In this document: positions 55,856-64,000 of the stretch, one piece after another
How the letters are laid out: each line of letters opens with the position of its first letter
Numbering within the stretch: position 1 is the first letter of the stretch
DNA from: Oscillospiraceae bacterium
Lineage (GTDB): Bacteria > Bacillota > Clostridia > Oscillospirales > CAG-272
Assembly (NCBI GenBank): GCA_015064725.1
Contig: SVRQ01000001.1
Coordinates: 124,001-188,000, forward strand
DNA: 64,000 bases
Reading direction: 5' to 3'
The notes under the pieces: generated by a model
The model's database searches: none
What the model saw: only the letters and a program-made list of their open reading frames with translations
Told to the model about the DNA's origin: nothing
Program-made: the position numbers and the translations under genes

Positions 55856-57112
55856 TTAAAATATTTTAGCCATACCGACAGGACGAACGGAGAGAACGGT
55901 TACAGCACCCTTGCCGAAAGCGTTTTCCATAGTATTTTTGAAGCTTTCAAGGTCCTTTACGGGAACAAACGCCTGTATAGTGCCCGCAAAGCCGCCGCCG
56001 TGTACGCGGCAAACGCCGCCGCCCGTGAGCGCGCTGTTTGCAACGGCACAGGCAAGGGAGATGCCCTGTTCCTCGGGAGCCTTGGGGGAGAAATAGTTCT
56101 GAAGGAGCATTGAGCTGGAGATACCGGAAGCCTTTATAACGCCGAAGAAGCCGTCTATATCGTCTTTTGCAAGGCAAGCGGAAGCCTCTTTAACTCTTTC
56201 GTTCTCATCGAAAAAGTGGATGGCGCGGAGAACGGCACGGTCGCCTGCAAAGGCGCGAAGCGCGGGGACGTTGGAAATAACGTCATCCTTGGAAAGCTCG
56301 CGCAGGACTTCCTTGCCGAAGAAGGAGGCGATCTTTTTCATCTCTGCGGGGACGGAGGCGTAATCATCCGTAAGGTCGGCGTGGGAGCCGCCGGTGTTTA
56401 CAACACAGAGGCAGTAGCCGTGGGAGGCAAGGTCAAGCTCTATCTTTTCGCAAACGGGATTTTTGGGGTCTGCAAAATCTATGTGGACAAATCCGCCGCA
56501 GGCGCAGGCGATCTGGTCCATAAGACCGCAAGGCTTGCCGAAATGTACGTTTTCCGCGTACTGAGAGATCTGAGAAACCTCGATGTAATCGATAACGCCG
56601 TCATTGTAAAGGTGGTTTTCGATGTTACCTATCATATCTTCAAAAGCGGCGGAGGAGGAAAGACCGCTGCCGCCGAGTACGTTCGAGGTCATATAAGCGC
56701 AAAATCCGCCGATGGAACGGCCGTTTTTAACAAAACCGTCGCAAACGCCGCGGATGAGCGCGGCGGAAGTGCCTTCTTCACCGGAAACGGGATCAAGATC
56801 TGCAAGATCGACCTCGTTCCGGGAGAAGCCTTCGCTCTTAACGTATATTTTGCCGTCGTCCGTGGGGGCGGCAACTGCGATGATATCAAGGCTTACGGAG
56901 GCGGCAAGAACTTCGCCGCGGTTGTGGTCCGTATGGTTGCCGGAGATCTCGCTTCTGCCGGAAACGGTGAACAGGGAATAATCCTTTTCGCCGTAGAGCG
57001 CGGTAAATTCTTCTACCGCTTTTATAATGCGCGCGCGCGCAGACTCGTCCGCACCGTAAAGAACGGAGAGGGTATTTTCGTTTTCTTTAATAAGCTCGTG
57101 AATGCTTTTCAT
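55856..57112 (-). CDS. galK: Galactokinase
   Basis: GHMP kinase phosphorylating galactose at O1. 418 aa. The signature is GRSEISGNHTDHNRG (residues 52-66), a clostridial variant of the usual GRVNLIGEHTDY. The ATP loop is GGSGLSSSAAFE and the third motif HGGGFAGT. It opens the galK-walJ-rlmH unit. No galT or galE is nearby, so the pathway must be completed elsewhere. The variant signature leaves room for another sugar. Confidence 0.88.
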   Translation of the reverse strand: MKSIHELIKENENTLSVLYGADESARARIIKAVEEFTALYGEKDYSLFTVSGRSEISGNHTDHNRGEVLAASVSLDIIAVAAPTDDGKIYVKSEGFSRNEVDLADLDPVSGEEGTSAALIRGVCDGFVKNGRSIGGFCAYMTSNVLGGSGLSSSAAFEDMIGNIENHLYNDGVIDYIEVSQISQYAENVHFGKPCGLMDQIACACGGFVHIDFADPKNPVCEKIELDLASHGYCLCVVNTGGSHADLTDDYASVPAEMKKIASFFGKEVLRELSKDDVISNVPALRAFAGDRAVLRAIHFFDENERVKEASACLAKDDIDGFFGVIKASGISSSMLLQNYFSPKAPEEQGISLACAVANSALTGGGVCRVHGGGFAGTIQAFVPVKDLESFKNTMENAFGKGAVTVLSVRPVGMAKIF

Positions 57113-57169
57113 TTTTAGCTTCCTTTCTTTTTTCGCGGAAAAATGCCGAAAATTTTTCTATACTATATA

Positions 57170-57198
57170 ATTATATCATTTTGTGCGCTTGTTTACAA
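57170..57198 (-). promoter_or_regulatory. Promoter of galK
   Basis: TTGTAA (57193-57198), 17 nt, TATAAT (57170-57175) on the minus strand. Confidence 0.75.
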
Positions 57199-57267
57199 CA
57201 ATTTTAACAAAAAAATATGGTGTGCCTTGTATCAAAGATAGATTTTGCTGCGGAAAAGGGGAAGGTA

Positions 57268-57296
57268 TTGCTTTTTTATAAAAGGTATGTTAAAAT
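57268..57296 (+). promoter_or_regulatory. Extended -10 promoter of the glycohydrolase lipoprotein gene
   Basis: TTGCTT (57268-57273), 17 nt, TAAAAT (57291-57296) preceded by TG one base away (57288-57289). Confidence 0.65.
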
Positions 57297-57342
57297 TGAA
57301 TAAATAATAAAACTTAAAATATGCTTTTTTTGGAGGTATATT

Positions 57343-59898
57343 ATGAAAAAAATGTTTGTGAAGATCGGCGCGGCTCTGCTTGCCTGCTCCTTGCTCCTTA
57401 CGGGATGCGGCAACGTAAGCGAAACGGTTACAACTACCGATGCCGTTACTACGTCTGCTGTAACAACTGCTACCACGGAAGCAACCGTTGCTACAACGGT
57501 TACAACGGAAGCAACGAAAACCACGCAGACAACAGCCACAACACAGGCTACTACAACTGCAAAGCCCCTTCCCGAGGTGAAGCCCTTTGACGGCACTCTC
57601 ACGGAAGAAGAAATAAAAGACAAAATACTCGGCGGCTGGATCGGTCAGATGGCGGGCGTTGTTCTCTTCGCCAAGACGGAGTTCGGCTGGGCGGGCAGAA
57701 TTATGACGGAAGAACGCCTTAATACGGCTATGGCAGAATGGAACAACGGTACTGTTTCCATCAACAATGCTTTCGCGCAGGACGACCTCTACGTTGAGAT
57801 CCCCTTTATGGACGCTATGAAGGAAAACGGTGCTTTGTGCGACGTTAAATATATGGCGGAAAAATTCCGCGATTCCGCTTTCCCTCTTTGGCACGCAAAC
57901 CTTGCGGGCAGAGATAACCTTCGTCAGGGATTGGAATGGCCCGATTCCGGACACTACCTCTTCAACGGACACGCGGACGATATAGACTGGCAGATAGAAT
58001 GTGACTTCTTGGGTCAGATGTATCCCGGTCTTGTAAACGCCTCCGCGCTTCGCTCCTTTGATATCGGCCACATTATGAACTACGGCGACGGCGTTTACGG
58101 CGGCGTATTCGTAACGGCTATGCACGCGGCGGCTTATACGGCAAACTCCGTTGACGAGATCATCGAAGCCGGTCTTGCCGTAATTCCCGATGGCACTACG
58201 TTCAAGGAAGCTATGAACGTGGTTATGGACAGCTACAAGGCGGGCGACACTTGGCAGCAGTGCTGGCAGAAGCTCGAAACAAAATACGGCACAGTTGACA
58301 AATGCCCCGAAATGAGCACAAAAGCATACAATATCGATGCAAAGCTCAACGCGGCTTACATACTCGTGGGTCTTCTTTGGGGCGAGGGCGATTTTGAACA
58401 GTCTATGATAATCTCCGGCCGCTGCGGTCAGGACAGCGACTGCAACCCCTCCAGCGTTGCATCCATCCTCGGTAACTTCTACGGTGCTGCCAATATTCCT
58501 GAAAAGTGGAAGAAGGGCCTTAATTACAATACTGCCAAATTCTCCGAAACAAACTATACTCTTAACGATGTTATTGCGCTCAACTATGAGCTTATGTCCG
58601 AGGTGCTTCTTGCAAACGGCGCAACTCTTAAAGACGGCGTTTGGACTGTTACAAAAGACACAGAGTACAAAGCAGTTCCCTTTGAGCAGTGGACGGACGA
58701 ATTTGATGCCGGTCTTATCGTTACGAGCGAGGGCAATGGCGTTGTGAAGCTCAACCTCGTTACAAACGGCAACGAAAAGATCAAATCCATAAAGCTCGAT
58801 ATGGGCGACGGCTTTGTTGCAAACGGCAACCTTGCGAAATACGCATACGCAAAAACAGGCGAATATACAATTAAATATACGGTCGTAAGCGAAAGCGGAA
58901 AGACGGTATCCAAGGAAAGAAAGGTCATCGTTGAAGATTCTCTTGCGGCAACACCCATTTGCTCCGTTACAGCTCCCACGGGCGGCGGAAATAAAGATAT
59001 GAACGTTATGTTCGACGGCTACACACCTTACGTAAGCGACAGCAACTCCGCGCTTCAGTACGATACTTACGATGGCGGAAAAGCCAAGGATTCCGTATAT
59101 GCAGGCCTTGAATTCTCCGGAACGTACACTGTTTCCGCGCTTGAATTTACGGAAGGCAAGCACTTTAACGACGGCGGCTGGTTTGCAGAGGTTCCCACGG
59201 TGGAGGTCCTTGTAAACGGCGTTTGGAAGGCTGTTGAAGCAACGTCAAGCTATCCCTCTAACAATACGAAGGCAGGACACGGCAATAACTTCGATAAATA
59301 CGTGTTCACTCTCAAGCAGAGTGTTGCTTGCCAGGGTATCCGTCTTAACGGCAAGCCCGGCGGCTCCGCTTACTTTATAAGCGTAGGCGAATTTAACCCC
59401 GTTGTTGTTGCGGGCGCTGCTTCCGCAACGTTTGATAATAACGATATCCCGCTTATTATTTCCAACGTAACGGCACCCAAGGGCAGCTGCAACCACGATA
59501 TCCTTATCATTGCGGATGGAAAAACAGGCACGGGCAACGCGGATCAGTACAATACTTACGTAGGCGTTACTCCCGGCGTACAGACTTATTTCGGCTATCT
59601 CTATAAAACGAACAAGATGATCAAGACCATCGAGTTTACGGAGGGCAACCATTGGAACAACGATGGCGGCTGGTTTGAGAACGGCATCCGTGTTGAAGTC
59701 CTTGTAAACGGAGAGTGGAAAGAGGTTGAAGCGACCTGCGAATATCCGATAGGCGATTCTTTCGAGGCGCACGGTAACGCTTACGAAACGTTTGTGATAT
59801 CCCTTAAAACACTTACGACGTGCCGCGGCGTTCGCATTGTCGGCGAAGCGGGCGGACCCAACGGATTTGTAAGCATAAGCGAGCTCACAGTCAAATAA
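57343..59898 (+). CDS. ADP-ribosylglycohydrolase-family lipoprotein with two carbohydrate-binding-like domains
   Basis: 851 aa. Signal peptide with lipobox LTGC (Cys22), a Thr-rich linker (about 28-73), then an ADP-ribosylglycohydrolase fold (about 84-440). Metal-site motifs are AQDDLYVE (Asp147, Asp148), NGHADDIDWQ (about 208-216) and GQDSDCNPSSVASILGNFYG (about 362-381). A PKD-like strand region follows (about 470-530). Two tandem homologous repeats (about 540-695 and 697-851), each with EFTEG then a GGWF motif, VEVLVNG and a final SVGEF or SISEL, look like discoidin/F5-8C domains. Displayed outside the cell, where free ADP-ribosyl protein is unlikely, so it may act on another glycoside. 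GGAGG precedes the ATG. Confidence 0.8.
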   Translation: MKKMFVKIGAALLACSLLLTGCGNVSETVTTTDAVTTSAVTTATTEATVATTVTTEATKTTQTTATTQATTTAKPLPEVKPFDGTLTEEEIKDKILGGWIGQMAGVVLFAKTEFGWAGRIMTEERLNTAMAEWNNGTVSINNAFAQDDLYVEIPFMDAMKENGALCDVKYMAEKFRDSAFPLWHANLAGRDNLRQGLEWPDSGHYLFNGHADDIDWQIECDFLGQMYPGLVNASALRSFDIGHIMNYGDGVYGGVFVTAMHAAAYTANSVDEIIEAGLAVIPDGTTFKEAMNVVMDSYKAGDTWQQCWQKLETKYGTVDKCPEMSTKAYNIDAKLNAAYILVGLLWGEGDFEQSMIISGRCGQDSDCNPSSVASILGNFYGAANIPEKWKKGLNYNTAKFSETNYTLNDVIALNYELMSEVLLANGATLKDGVWTVTKDTEYKAVPFEQWTDEFDAGLIVTSEGNGVVKLNLVTNGNEKIKSIKLDMGDGFVANGNLAKYAYAKTGEYTIKYTVVSESGKTVSKERKVIVEDSLAATPICSVTAPTGGGNKDMNVMFDGYTPYVSDSNSALQYDTYDGGKAKDSVYAGLEFSGTYTVSALEFTEGKHFNDGGWFAEVPTVEVLVNGVWKAVEATSSYPSNNTKAGHGNNFDKYVFTLKQSVACQGIRLNGKPGGSAYFISVGEFNPVVVAGAASATFDNNDIPLIISNVTAPKGSCNHDILIIADGKTGTGNADQYNTYVGVTPGVQTYFGYLYKTNKMIKTIEFTEGNHWNNDGGWFENGIRVEVLVNGEWKEVEATCEYPIGDSFEAHGNAYETFVISLKTLTTCRGVRIVGEAGGPNGFVSISELTVK

Positions 59899-59903
59899 AA
59901 ATT

Positions 59904-59936
59904 AAAGCAGGATGCGAAAGCATCCTGCTTTTTGCT
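59904..59936 (+). terminator. Terminator after the glycohydrolase lipoprotein gene
   Basis: AAAGCAGGATGC pairs with GCATCCTGCTTT around GAAA, then TTT. Confidence 0.88.
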
Positions 59937-59960
59937 TTCCGACGGAAGCAAGAAAGGCGC

Positions 59961-60437
59961 AAAAAACGCCCAAGCGTTTTTAAAATTATTATATTCAACT
60001 TTTTCTTATTTAAAGAAAAAGTTGCAAAAAGATAAAAAACCGTTCCGGTTTATCGTTAGCAAAAGGCAGATCGGTTTGTTGTCCGCTACGGCACATTTTT
60101 CACTCACAAGCTCGCAAAAAATATGCCGAATCCTGCGGAGGTCATTTGCAGTGTTGCTTTAAACCGAGCGCGTGATGGAAAAATTTAAAATTTTGATGTA
60201 AGTCATCTCGCGTTTTCAGCCTAAGCTTTGAAATCGGCACTCTTCGGCGTGGTTCCGAGTAGTTTTTGCGAGTTTGCGAGTGAAAACTGCTCGGGGAGCT
60301 GAAATAGCCTTTGGTTCAAGTCTGCACAAGCCGATAAACCTGCAGGGTTTTTGCTTCTTTTTGTCACTTTTTCTTTCAAAAAGAAAAAGTGAGTATAATA
60401 AATAATTTTGTTAAAACTCTGCGAGTTTTAACTCCTC
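59961..60437. repeat. LIR element copy 9, inverted orientation
   Basis: R arm on the left, L arm on the right. Outer TCCGC (60082-60086) with GCGGA (60135-60139), inner CGGCA (60089-60093) with TGCCG (60124-60128). A CTTCGGCG/GAGCTGAA pair has a G-U wobble at the site that varies in copies 4 and 7. Fills most of the gap 59899-60513. Confidence 0.8.
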
Positions 60438-60459
60438 TTTATTTTTTAAAAGAAAAAAT

Positions 60460-60491
60460 ATGAAAAAAGAACAGGAATGCTCCTGTTCTTT
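60460..60491 (-). terminator. Terminator after the M18 aminopeptidase gene
   Basis: AAAGAACAGGA pairs with TCCTGTTCTTT around ATGC. The minus strand continues TTTCAT and TTTTTTC. Confidence 0.82.
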
Positions 60492-60513
60492 CAGATTGAC
60501 GAAGTCAATTTTA

Positions 60514-61803
60514 TTATTTTCCCATAAAGAAAGCTTCAAAAAGCTTTGCCATATAATAGCCGTCATCCGCGCCGCCGAATTCGCGTACCGCGTGCATTGC
60601 GAGCACGGGATTGCCAAGGTCAACGGAGCAAACGCCGTAAGCTGCGGAAAGGATGGGGCCTATAGTGCCGCCGCCGCGCGTGTCGCTGTTATTGTTGAAC
60701 TGCTGGTAAGGAATGTTCTCTCTTTCGCAAAGTGTGCGGAAGAATGCTGTTCCGCGCGCAGACGTGGAATAATGCTGACCGGGGGAAAGCTTGAGCACGG
60801 GACCTGCACCGAGCTGTACGGGCAGCTTGGGATCCTGCAAACCCTTGAACGCGGGATGCGTTGCGTGCGCCATATCCGCAGAGAATATCATAGAGTTTGC
60901 AAGTGCGCGGTATTTGTCTTCTGCCGTGTATCCGAGCTTTTCGCAAATGCGGTCGATAAGCTGCATAATAGTGTTGCAGCGCGCGCCTCTGTCGGAGTTG
61001 GATCCGATCTCTTCGTGGTCGAAGATAGCGGCGATGGCTGTTGTGTCGGCTTCGGGGGATTCGCACATACCCGTAATGATGGCGTGAGCCATAGCGCAGT
61101 CATCAAGGCGGGGAACGGAAATGAATTCTTCATTCACGCCCGTGAAGCAGCCGGGTGTCGCATCGTAGGGAGCAAGCTCATAGCTGAGGATATCATCCTC
61201 TGCCGCGCCGATCTGCTCTGCAAGGTAGGAAGCAAAGGTCTTTTTGCCGTCCTTGGAGATGGCGAAGAAGGGGCACATCTCGTTCTGGATGCTGTATCTT
61301 GCGCTTTCGTTTACGTCCTTTTTAACGTGGGGAGCTGCGCTCGGAATAAGGAACAGAGGTTTCTTTATATTGACGTTTACGGGGTGGAAGCCTTCCGGGC
61401 TTTCGTCCTTAACGTAAACTCTGCCCGCAACGGAAAGGGGACGGTCGAGCCAGCCGTGAACGATAAGGCCGCCGAAGCCCTCTACCATAATTCTTTCGTA
61501 GCCGCTGTCAACGGAGGAGGGAACTGTCTTGATGCGGAAGCCGGGTGCGTCGTGGTGTGCGGCGCCGATGCGGAAGCCGCCGAGCTTGGGCTCACCCGCA
61601 ACGCGGAAGGCGACGATCTGTGTGCCTGCTTTTTTCATAAAGTAGAGCTTGCCGCGCTCAAGGTTCCATTCTTCGTGCTCAAGAAGCTCGCAAGCGCCTG
61701 CGGAAAGAAGCATTTTTTCAAGCTCTTCCACGGATTGGAACGGTGTGGGGGAGTTATCAAGGTATTTAAGAAGTTTTTCTGCGTATTCTCTTGTATTGCT
61801 CAT
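60514..61803 (-). CDS. apeB: M18 family aminopeptidase
   Basis: Di-zinc aminopeptidase of the DNPEP/ApeB type, preferring acidic or neutral N-terminal residues; 429 aa. Motifs: AAHHDAPGFRIK (metal His), SVPRLDDCAMAH, FDHEEIGSNSDRGA (catalytic Glu) and SADMAHATHPAF. Cytoplasmic, no signal. The ATG at 61801-61803 is preferred over the preceding TTG codon, with AAGGAG upstream. Confidence 0.94.
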   Translation of the reverse strand: MSNTREYAEKLLKYLDNSPTPFQSVEELEKMLLSAGACELLEHEEWNLERGKLYFMKKAGTQIVAFRVAGEPKLGGFRIGAAHHDAPGFRIKTVPSSVDSGYERIMVEGFGGLIVHGWLDRPLSVAGRVYVKDESPEGFHPVNVNIKKPLFLIPSAAPHVKKDVNESARYSIQNEMCPFFAISKDGKKTFASYLAEQIGAAEDDILSYELAPYDATPGCFTGVNEEFISVPRLDDCAMAHAIITGMCESPEADTTAIAAIFDHEEIGSNSDRGARCNTIMQLIDRICEKLGYTAEDKYRALANSMIFSADMAHATHPAFKGLQDPKLPVQLGAGPVLKLSPGQHYSTSARGTAFFRTLCERENIPYQQFNNNSDTRGGGTIGPILSAAYGVCSVDLGNPVLAMHAVREFGGADDGYYMAKLFEAFFMGK

Positions 61804-61939
61804 CAAAGTATCTCCTTTAATAAATCTTTCGAGAAATTTTCATTACTATTATAGTATAACACAAAAGCCGCCAAAAGTCGATACAAATTACGGAAAAAAC
61901 AAAACTTATTTCATATTTATTACAAGAGGGCAAACTCCC

Positions 61940-61968
61940 TTGACTTTTCTCTTTGAAAGTGATAACAT
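61940..61968 (+). promoter_or_regulatory. Promoter of the antiporter gene
   Basis: TTGACT (61940-61945), 17 nt, TAACAT (61963-61968). AAAGGAG follows before the ATG. Confidence 0.65.
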
Positions 61969-62000
61969 AAGTCCGTATAAAAAATCAAAGGAGCTTTGTT

Positions 62001-63245
62001 ATGGAATACTACAGCGTTTTATTACCGCTGGCTATCATACTCGTCCTTTCAAAGGTTCTCGTTAAATTCTGTGAAAGACTCAATTTACCGAGCGTTGTGG
62101 GTATGCTGCTTGCGGGTATCATCATCGGTTTTGTTAAATTTATCCCCGGACAAGACATAATCACTGCCACCTCTCTTGAGGGTCTTGGATTTATTGCCAA
62201 GATAGGCGTAATATTTATTATGTTCAATGCCGGCTTGGGTACTGATATAAAGAGCATAAAGAGCATCGGCGTTCCTGCTGTTGTGGTTACTGCGGCGGGC
62301 GTTATCGTTCCCATGGGCCTTGGCTTTGTTGTGGCTTGCCTTTTCAACGGCGGCTTCGACGCACCCAGGGAAGTGCTCTTGAGCAACCTTTTCTACGGCG
62401 TTATCCTTACGGCAACGTCCGTCAGCGTTACTGTTGCAACGCTTCGTGAAATGGGTAAGCTTCACGGTAAGGTCGGAGATACCATCGTTGCCGCGGCTAT
62501 CCTTGATGACATTATCGGCGTTATCGTTCTTTCCGTTGTTATCGGCTTCAGCGGTACGGGCGCGAATGCGGAAGCCCCCTCTATGGTAATACTTAAAACT
62601 GTCCTCTTCTTTATCGCCGCTATCATCGTCGGCTATATCTGCAACAAGCTTTTCAGAGTCATCGAACATAAATTCCCCCATCACAGACTTTTGCCTATTT
62701 TCAGCGTTGCGCTTTGCTTCTTCTTTGCTTACGCGAGCGAAGCTTGGTTCGGCGTTGCGGATATTACGGGTGCATTTGTTGCGGGTATCGTTCTTTCCGG
62801 CAACCCTGAGGTAAATTATATCGAAAGAAAATCCGATATTATGGGATATATGATCTTCACTCCCGTTTTCTTTGCCAACATCGGTATCACAACGGAGTTT
62901 GGCGGCATCAGCACGGAGCTTATCTTCTTCGGCGTTTGCTTTATTATTGCCGGTCTTATCGGCAAAGCGGGCGGCTGTACACTTTCTGCGCTTGCCTGCA
63001 AATACAGCGCGAGAGATTCGTTCAAGGTTGGCATCGGTATGATGGCGCGTGCGGAGGTTGCGCTCGTCTGCGCGCAGAAAGGCGCGGAGTTCGGTATGAT
63101 AAATACCTCCATTATGCCTTTCATCGTTATCCTTATCGTTGTTTCCAGCTTTACAACACCTATAGTTCTTCGCAAGCTCTACCGCAAGGAGATAGAAGCG
63201 GAAAAAGCTGCGGAAACGCAAGCTGTTGCTGTTGAGGCGAAATAA
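62001..63245 (+). CDS. CPA2 family cation:proton antiporter
   Basis: 414 aa, about 12 membrane helices, the KefB/NapA-like sodium/hydrogen exchanger fold. The paired aspartates AILDDIIGV (Asp169, Asp170) in the discontinuous-helix region are the ion site of electrogenic CPA2 members. RLNLPSVVGMLLAGIIIG opens the inverted repeat. No C-terminal TrkA/RCK domain, so it is the short type. The exchanged ion (Na+ or K+) is not readable. Confidence 0.9.
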   Translation: MEYYSVLLPLAIILVLSKVLVKFCERLNLPSVVGMLLAGIIIGFVKFIPGQDIITATSLEGLGFIAKIGVIFIMFNAGLGTDIKSIKSIGVPAVVVTAAGVIVPMGLGFVVACLFNGGFDAPREVLLSNLFYGVILTATSVSVTVATLREMGKLHGKVGDTIVAAAILDDIIGVIVLSVVIGFSGTGANAEAPSMVILKTVLFFIAAIIVGYICNKLFRVIEHKFPHHRLLPIFSVALCFFFAYASEAWFGVADITGAFVAGIVLSGNPEVNYIERKSDIMGYMIFTPVFFANIGITTEFGGISTELIFFGVCFIIAGLIGKAGGCTLSALACKYSARDSFKVGIGMMARAEVALVCAQKGAEFGMINTSIMPFIVILIVVSSFTTPIVLRKLYRKEIEAEKAAETQAVAVEAK

Positions 63246-63270
63246 AAATATTGAAGAAAAAAGAATGATA

Positions 63271-63302
63271 AAAAACGGTATGCTGCGGCATACCGTTTTT
63301 TG
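63271..63302. terminator. Terminator shared by the convergent antiporter and LRR genes
   Basis: AAAAACGGTATGC pairs with GCATACCGTTTTT around TGCG. T-runs occur on both strands, suiting convergent genes. Confidence 0.88.
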
Positions 63303-63311
63303 CGTGCTTGT

Positions 63312-64000
63312 TTATTCCTTGTAGGGGTAGTCGGCATCCAAACAATGTATTGTAAAAGATCCTCTGCCGCTGGCGTACCAATATTTTTCTCTTTCTATAT
63401 CAAACCACTGTTCAATGGTTCCGTCAAAGTAAATATCGGTAAGCGATTCACAGTGCTGGAAGGCGTATTCGCCGATGTGTGTTACACTTGAAGGGATACG
63501 TATCGTTTTAAGCGATTTGCAAAGACTGAAAGACCAACCTCCAATCGTAGTAAGACCGTTGGGAAGAGTGACTGTTGTAAGAGAGTTACATTGATTGAAG
63601 GTTCCTTCGAGCGATGTAACACCCTCGGGAATAATTATATTTGTAAGATTTGAGCATCCTGAAAACGTGAAATACAGCGTTTCAAATTTTTCAACCGAAG
63701 GAATTTCCGTTATGGGGCATCCGGAAAAAGCTGAATTTCCTAATTTTTCGAGAGAATCAGGTAAGATTATAACGGAAAGAGAAGTTCCCAAAAAAGCATA
63801 ATTATTTATATTTTTGAGAGCATCGGGAAAAGATATTGACGAAAGAGTCTTGCAGCCATTGAACGCGCTCTCTCCTATTTCCTCGAGAGAATGGGGAAGC
63901 GTGACGCTTTCAAGAGATAAGCAATATCTGAACATATAATCGGCAATACTTTTTGTACCTTCCTCAAATGTTACGCTTTTAAGAGACTGACAACCTGAAA
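63312..64000 (-). CDS. BspA-like leucine-rich repeat protein, 5' end outside window
   Basis: Open frame continuing through the right edge; the last 229 codons are visible. LRR_5-type repeats of about 23 residues recur: LESVTLPHSLEEIGESAFNGC, LTTVTLPNGLTTIGGWSFSLC, LKTIRIPSSVTHIGEYAFQHC. It ends FDGTIEQWFDIEREKYW, the usual last unit in such proteins. These are typically secreted or surface proteins of host-associated bacteria. An internal Met at 63935 is not the start, because the frame and repeat continue upstream. Confidence 0.85.
   Translation of the reverse strand, partial: SGCQSLKSVTFEEGTKSIADYMFRYCLSLESVTLPHSLEEIGESAFNGCKTLSSISFPDALKNINNYAFLGTSLSVIILPDSLEKLGNSAFSGCPITEIPSVEKFETLYFTFSGCSNLTNIIIPEGVTSLEGTFNQCNSLTTVTLPNGLTTIGGWSFSLCKSLKTIRIPSSVTHIGEYAFQHCESLTDIYFDGTIEQWFDIEREKYWYASGRGSFTIHCLDADYPYKE

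Overview
The window looks like chromosomal DNA from an anaerobic, Gram-positive-type member of the Clostridia, probably an uncultured gut relative of the Oscillospirales. The order-level guess is inference. It rests on the gene set (pyruvate formate-lyase, RNase Y, RemB, a Noc-like ParB, an SLH surface protein, a WalJ/RlmH pair), strong AGGAGG ribosome sites and TTGNNN-17-TATAAT promoters. No phage, plasmid, CRISPR array, rRNA or tRNA was recognised. Stop codons at the gene ends I checked are TAA or TGA.

Layout. 1-2.4 kb: an SLH-domain surface protein that runs off the left edge. 2.9-12.7 kb: rny, a fused ThrE-type exporter, a DUF1846 gene, a phosphoribosyltransferase-ycxB-pepV operon, and a purine permease with an amber codon at position 9. 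13.3-17 kb: pyruvate formate-lyase split into two polypeptides plus its activase, flanked by mirrored 380-bp repeat blocks. 17.5-21 kb: recA-recX and a membrane/spermidine-synthase-like fusion. 21.5-31.8 kb: the replication block gyrA, gyrB, remB, recF, dnaN, dnaA, all on the minus strand, with an oriC-like DnaA-box region between dnaN and dnaA. 32-43 kb: ahcY, ymdB, a GH78 rhamnosidase, a YhaO-like nuclease, an M24 peptidase, efp, an acidic zinc-ribbon protein and a lipoprotein. 43.8-57.1 kb: DUF3737, ribokinase, serS, parB, parA, noc-like, rsmG, mnmG, rlmH, walJ-like and galK, again all minus. Three parS sites lie beside parA and noc. 57.3-64 kb: an ADP-ribosylglycohydrolase lipoprotein, an M18 aminopeptidase, a CPA2 antiporter and a BspA-like leucine-rich-repeat protein cut by the right edge.

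The coding content is mostly housekeeping. The unusual part is the intergenic DNA. Two repeat families fill nearly every long gap. (1) At least nine copies of a 230-640 bp element, here called LIR. It is a giant imperfect palindrome of nested hairpins, and the stem sequences differ between copies while pairing is kept. (2) About 27 short palindromes (types A-E), set in AT-rich modules of about 85 bp, again with interchangeable stems. There is also a MITE-like element with a minimal hairpin derivative next to dnaA. None of these carries a recognisable transposase. They could be structured non-coding or terminator elements, or non-autonomous mobile elements. This is the best candidate for something undescribed.

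Limits: everything was read by eye from sequence. No homology search, folding or codon statistics were run, and family names rest on remembered motifs and synteny.
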